From assembly GCA_026261815.1 (NCBI GenBank), contig JAMPIT010000174.1, forward strand, positions 8,866,001 through 8,930,000: a DNA stretch of 64,000 nt, written 5' to 3'. Of this stretch, positions 60,535 through 64,000 are shown piece after piece. Every line of letters begins with the position of its first letter. The first letter of the stretch is position 1. The stretch comes from Monarcha castaneiventris obscurior (lineage: Eukaryota; Chordata; Aves; Passeriformes; Monarchidae). Below the pieces are notes generated by a model, which worked only from the letters and a program-made list of their open reading frames with translations, had not been told where the DNA came from and ran no database searches. A program made the position numbers and the translations under genes.

Positions 60535-63500
60535 GTAATAATACAACAGTTAAAAAGGTTTTTTTGTGGTTGTGTATGCTGATGTAATCTACATTGTATG
60601 TGGTGGTGTTTAATACTGGTAAAGTAAAACTAGACTTCTGGAGTGTAACCAAATGTAACCAGCATACTATACTCTATTTATTTTACATAATTAATAACTC
60701 TGCAGCATTTAGTGTGATGCATCTTTCTATATCTCAGTATTTTTTTTTCTTTTCACTTACCTTAAGACATGGCTTAGTTGTGTTAATAGCTCTGTCTTTC
60801 ACTTTTCTTTGTGATGAATTCTAATGTCAGTTATCTGAGCTCTCTTTGCTTTCAGTTAGTTACCTTATACCTGCAGTTTACTTTCCCTCCTTTATGATGC
60901 TGTCATTGTTTTGTACAGTTTATTAGACTGGTAAGTACCTCAGGCTTTGTTTCTCTGAACAAGCAGTTTAACAGTGTTCTGTGCGTTTTGGTTTAACTAA
61001 CAGTCCCATCAGTGTCTGCCACATTGCTAAATCGCTTTGGAGATAAAGGAATCAATCCTATAGGTACTAGTTCTATGGGCTGTATATGATATCACACCCA
61101 CGATGTTAATTTAGTTAATATTTTCTTGGAATTAACCTTTTCTTTTCCTCCAGCACTGCATGGGAGTATTGTGCTATTTCTGCATGAATTTCAAGGTGTT
61201 GCTAATACTTAACATCAGTAAAATGTACGTTGCTTCAGTTTCCCTGGTGATGGGTTTTTTCACTCCCTGGCACTTGAACAAAACCTGTGTGGGGACTTGC
61301 TTGCCTTCTGTGGGAGCTGTTACTGACCTGAGCTACAGAGTGTCTGTACAGAAATGCACACATGAAGTTGAACCCGATGGTGTTTCAGCAGCAGAGCTGA
61401 GCCCGGGGGCGCCTGAAGGGTCCTACCCATGGCCATGAAAACCCATCACAGCCAGGAGAGGAGTTCATTAACTGCTGTGTAATAGCACATTCTTCAAATA
61501 GTTACTGCAAGTAGTGCCCTGTGCTGATTAGAAATGCATCTTGTTGGCTCAGGAGTCCAATAACTAACAAATTACTGCTGGTGTCTGAGTTTGGGTTGAC
61601 TGAATGAAGTGCAATTTGGGTAACACCAAGGCACATGACTAAGTTCAAGTATTACACATTAGTGCTTTAATCTCAAAGCTCTTACAGTGCTTTGACATTA
61701 TAAATATCTATATATAAATAATTATATAGTAATTTAGAAATTATCTTCACTAAAAATCTGAAAAAAATCTTATTTTTCAGTAGAAAACCAGCTTTTCTTA
61801 CTATGAATTTATAATTTATTTATAACTCTAATAGAATCTATTAGTATTAATTTTCAAATGTGTGTAAAAGAGTTTTTACAGTAATAACTACTTTTAAGTG
61901 TTTTTATTTGAACCTTCTTTTGCTAATGCTTAGCTAAATGTGTTTGGTGCAGAACAGAAATTATATGAACTAACTGGATGGGTCTGAGCATTATGAAACA
62001 CTGAATATTTTTTTTTAAATAACTTTAGTCTGAAACACTGCTATTTTCCATGTATGTTACAGAGATTTGTGATGCATTGAGAAAGTGGAGAAATTGCATC
62101 TGAATAAATGGAATGCTTTTACTGTGTGTGGCAAACAGTTGAGGAGCCAACTCAGTGTAGTCCATGGACACTGAAAGTACTGTCTCACCAATGGAATTTT
62201 TAAAGAATGAGTCAGTATTTCTTTTCCTATGAAGCCTACATCAAGCTGTGCTCTTGATTTAATTTTTTCAGAATTCTTTCTTTAAAATGAAAACATAATT
62301 TGAGCCACAGCGGTAAATTTTTCCTAGGATTGAGCATGTGTTTGTAGGGGATTATTTCTTCCAAAAGGCACATCTTTATTTAGACATTCAAGAGAGATCT
62401 TGTGGCCCATAAGCACTAATACATTTGAAAATGATTATATCATTCAGCATTTTCTTTTCAAGCTTCAGTTTTCTTTATGAATGGAGTGGCTCACTTATGC
62501 AAGATTCACAAGAATCTGTAGCTGATTCTAGAATTATGATAATTTCCAATTATAATTATGGGCTTCTTTTCTCATTCCACATAAAATTACAGCAGTTTTA
62601 GGACTGCAGTTCTGTAAAAATCTTGCATTATAAGGTCTTTGTAGTGCTTGAGTTTAAAATACAACTGGTTTTCTGTATTTGTCATCCTCAGAGCACATTT
62701 TGTCCTATTTGTGTTTCAGTTGTGTGTATTGATTTTGTTTTGTTTCAAGCAAGCTCATTTTGCTAATAGACACATTAGGTAATGACTACATATCTAGCTC
62801 ATTGCAGTTTGATTTTTTTATCTTATCTTTATTTCTGCATGAAAAATAAATACATTTGAATTTACATGTGAGAAATATTTTGAGCTGCATTCAGTTGAAC
62901 ATTTTGCTTAATATTGTTCTTAAAAAGATTAACACTACCAGATTTCACTGATCAGTCTCTCATTTATAATAATTTCGTTGTTATGCTTTCATTTATACTT
63001 AATGTGTACATTTAAGTAGTAAGTATTTTTACACATGGATAAACTTTGGTAATGATAGAAATGTACAGTTCCCCAGTGAATTTAACTGCTTTTTGAACTA
63101 AAGCAGTTAACTGACTTTCATAATAATTCCATTTGTATCCTAAATATTTTTTGGAATACTTTGTTTTGCTCTGTGTGAATTTTACTCTGTGATTTTCTTA
63201 CTGTCTAATGTGACCAAGAGTCTAAGCTAAGGGGAGCAGAATAAACTCACAGTCTCTGAGACTTGGGCATACAGCATCACATTTTAGCATTAAAAACAAA
63301 CCTGAAAGCTATGTCAGAGAGTTTGGTTCTTCAGTGATGGAAGATGCTTCTTCTAAAAGACAAAATAATCTTGCTTTTCTTCCTGCTGCTTTCCTGCTGT
63401 GTGGGGTTTTCCCCCTCCTTTTAATTGGCTAGTCTATATTCATTACTGTGAAAAATTCAATACTTTTCTAGAATTTGGATTTCCTAGAGCTTGCTGATTA

Positions 63501-63974
63501 GTGGCTCCTGCATTGCAATGTGATTTGCTATCTAGGTTTGGAATTAAGGAGTTGCAGTGTAAGCGTTTTGTAAGTTGAGTTAGACCTCTACGGAGGAAAG
63601 AGATTCAGGAATGTAATTTGTTGCAAAAGTTCTGGAAAGCTAATAGACATGTATTACTAATTCTTGCAAGTGTGTGCATACATTGTCTGCATAATGAAAG
63701 CCATGAGTGCTCAATGCCTGTTTGAAAAATAGCCTGTTGGGTCAGTAATTGGTTGAGTTTTATTTAGATTGTATAGTGTGTAAAAGGCATCTGTTGTGTG
63801 TTGTTCCTTGTAATGTTTAATTTATAGTACTTTAAATCTATGAAATTGACATGTTTGTCTGAATTTTCAGTAAAAGTATAGGTTAAATACAATTACTGAC
63901 CACAGAGATATTTTTGTCTTTTGCAATGTCTGTCATCTGCATGGAAGTATTTTGATAGTATTTGTCTACTGCAG
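60535..63974 (+). other. PHTF2: PHTF2 intron 3 (about 3.4 kb)
   Basis: This strongly AT-rich intron has a short GC-richer patch at 61240-61440 where a 92-codon frame happens to be open. It ends in the acceptor CTACTGCAG at 63974. No transposon terminus or RNA gene was recognised. TATA-rich sequence lies at about 61700-61740. Confidence 0.75.
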
Positions 63975-64000
63975 GGTTTGAGAAACAAACCAAAGAAAAC
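63975..64000 (+). CDS. PHTF2: PHTF2 third coding exon, cut by the window edge
   Basis: After CTACTGCAG the last 26 bases encode GLRNKPKK plus two bases of the next codon. This continues the PHTF2 N terminus in phase 0 from the exon ending at 60534. The rest of the exon lies outside the window. Confidence 0.88.

Larger units (their letters stand above)
34290..64000 (+). other. PHTF2: PHTF2 gene, 5' part (gene span within window)
   Basis: PHTF2 (putative homeodomain transcription factor 2; the family is now regarded as ER-associated multi-pass membrane proteins) begins in the CpG island and continues past the right edge. Three coding exons are visible and join in phase 0, giving the N terminus MASKVTDAIVWYQKK, then IGAYDQQIWEKSVEQREIK, then GLRNKPKK. 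This matches the vertebrate PHTF N terminus as I remember it. The first-exon position is inferred from the island and a donor site. The introns are long (about 14.2, 11.7 and 3.4 kb). Confidence 0.88.

Noticed and set aside
1..64000. CRISPR arrays, bacterial operons, phage or plasmid modules
   Set aside because: There are no regularly spaced direct repeats and no dense same-strand coding frames. All supported genes are split vertebrate genes.

Overview
This is a vertebrate nuclear window, almost certainly from a bird. It has split genes with GT-AG introns, a CpG-island promoter, AATAAA poly(A) signals, and several 3' fragments of CR1 LINEs ending in the ATTCTATGATTCT-type terminus typical of avian genomes. 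The gene order RSBN1L (+), TMEM60 (-), PHTF2 (+) is the conserved amniote order (human 7q11.23, from memory). Only a few percent of the window is coding; the rest is intron, intergenic sequence and decayed repeats.

Layout. Bases 1 to about 19145 hold the 3' half of RSBN1L: a long intron, then five coding exons (11963-18690) that join in frame into 403 codons, and a short 3' UTR. Bases 19146-28080 are intergenic with no supportable gene. Bases 28081 to about 29940 hold a 5'-truncated class I (gammaretrovirus-like) endogenous retrovirus on the minus strand: one LTR, a polypurine tract, a scrap of env membrane anchor and a broken integrase region. It lies just beyond the TMEM60 poly(A) signal. 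TMEM60 (134 aa, four membrane segments) is encoded in one exon at 30173-30577 on the minus strand, with a predicted noncoding first exon near 33833. A CpG island (about 33720-35090) with GC boxes and three inverted CCAAT boxes lies between the TMEM60 and PHTF2 first exons and looks like a divergent promoter. The rest of the window is the 5' part of PHTF2: a candidate noncoding exon ending at 34438, coding exons at 48703-48747 and 60478-60534, and the first 26 bases of another exon at the window edge (63975).

How the parts relate. TMEM60 and PHTF2 probably share one promoter. RSBN1L and TMEM60 converge. The provirus remnant is on the same strand as TMEM60, so TMEM60 readthrough would run through it and meet the LTR poly(A) signal.

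The main points for follow-up are a nearly perfect 31-bp-stem hairpin in the RSBN1L intron (1126-1194); predicted upstream ORFs in both divergent transcripts, including a spliced TMEM60 uORF whose stop overlaps the main start as ATGA; the promoter architecture; and the provirus fragment. I found no bacterial-type system, CRISPR array or recognisable novel gene cluster, and nothing here demonstrates a new system.
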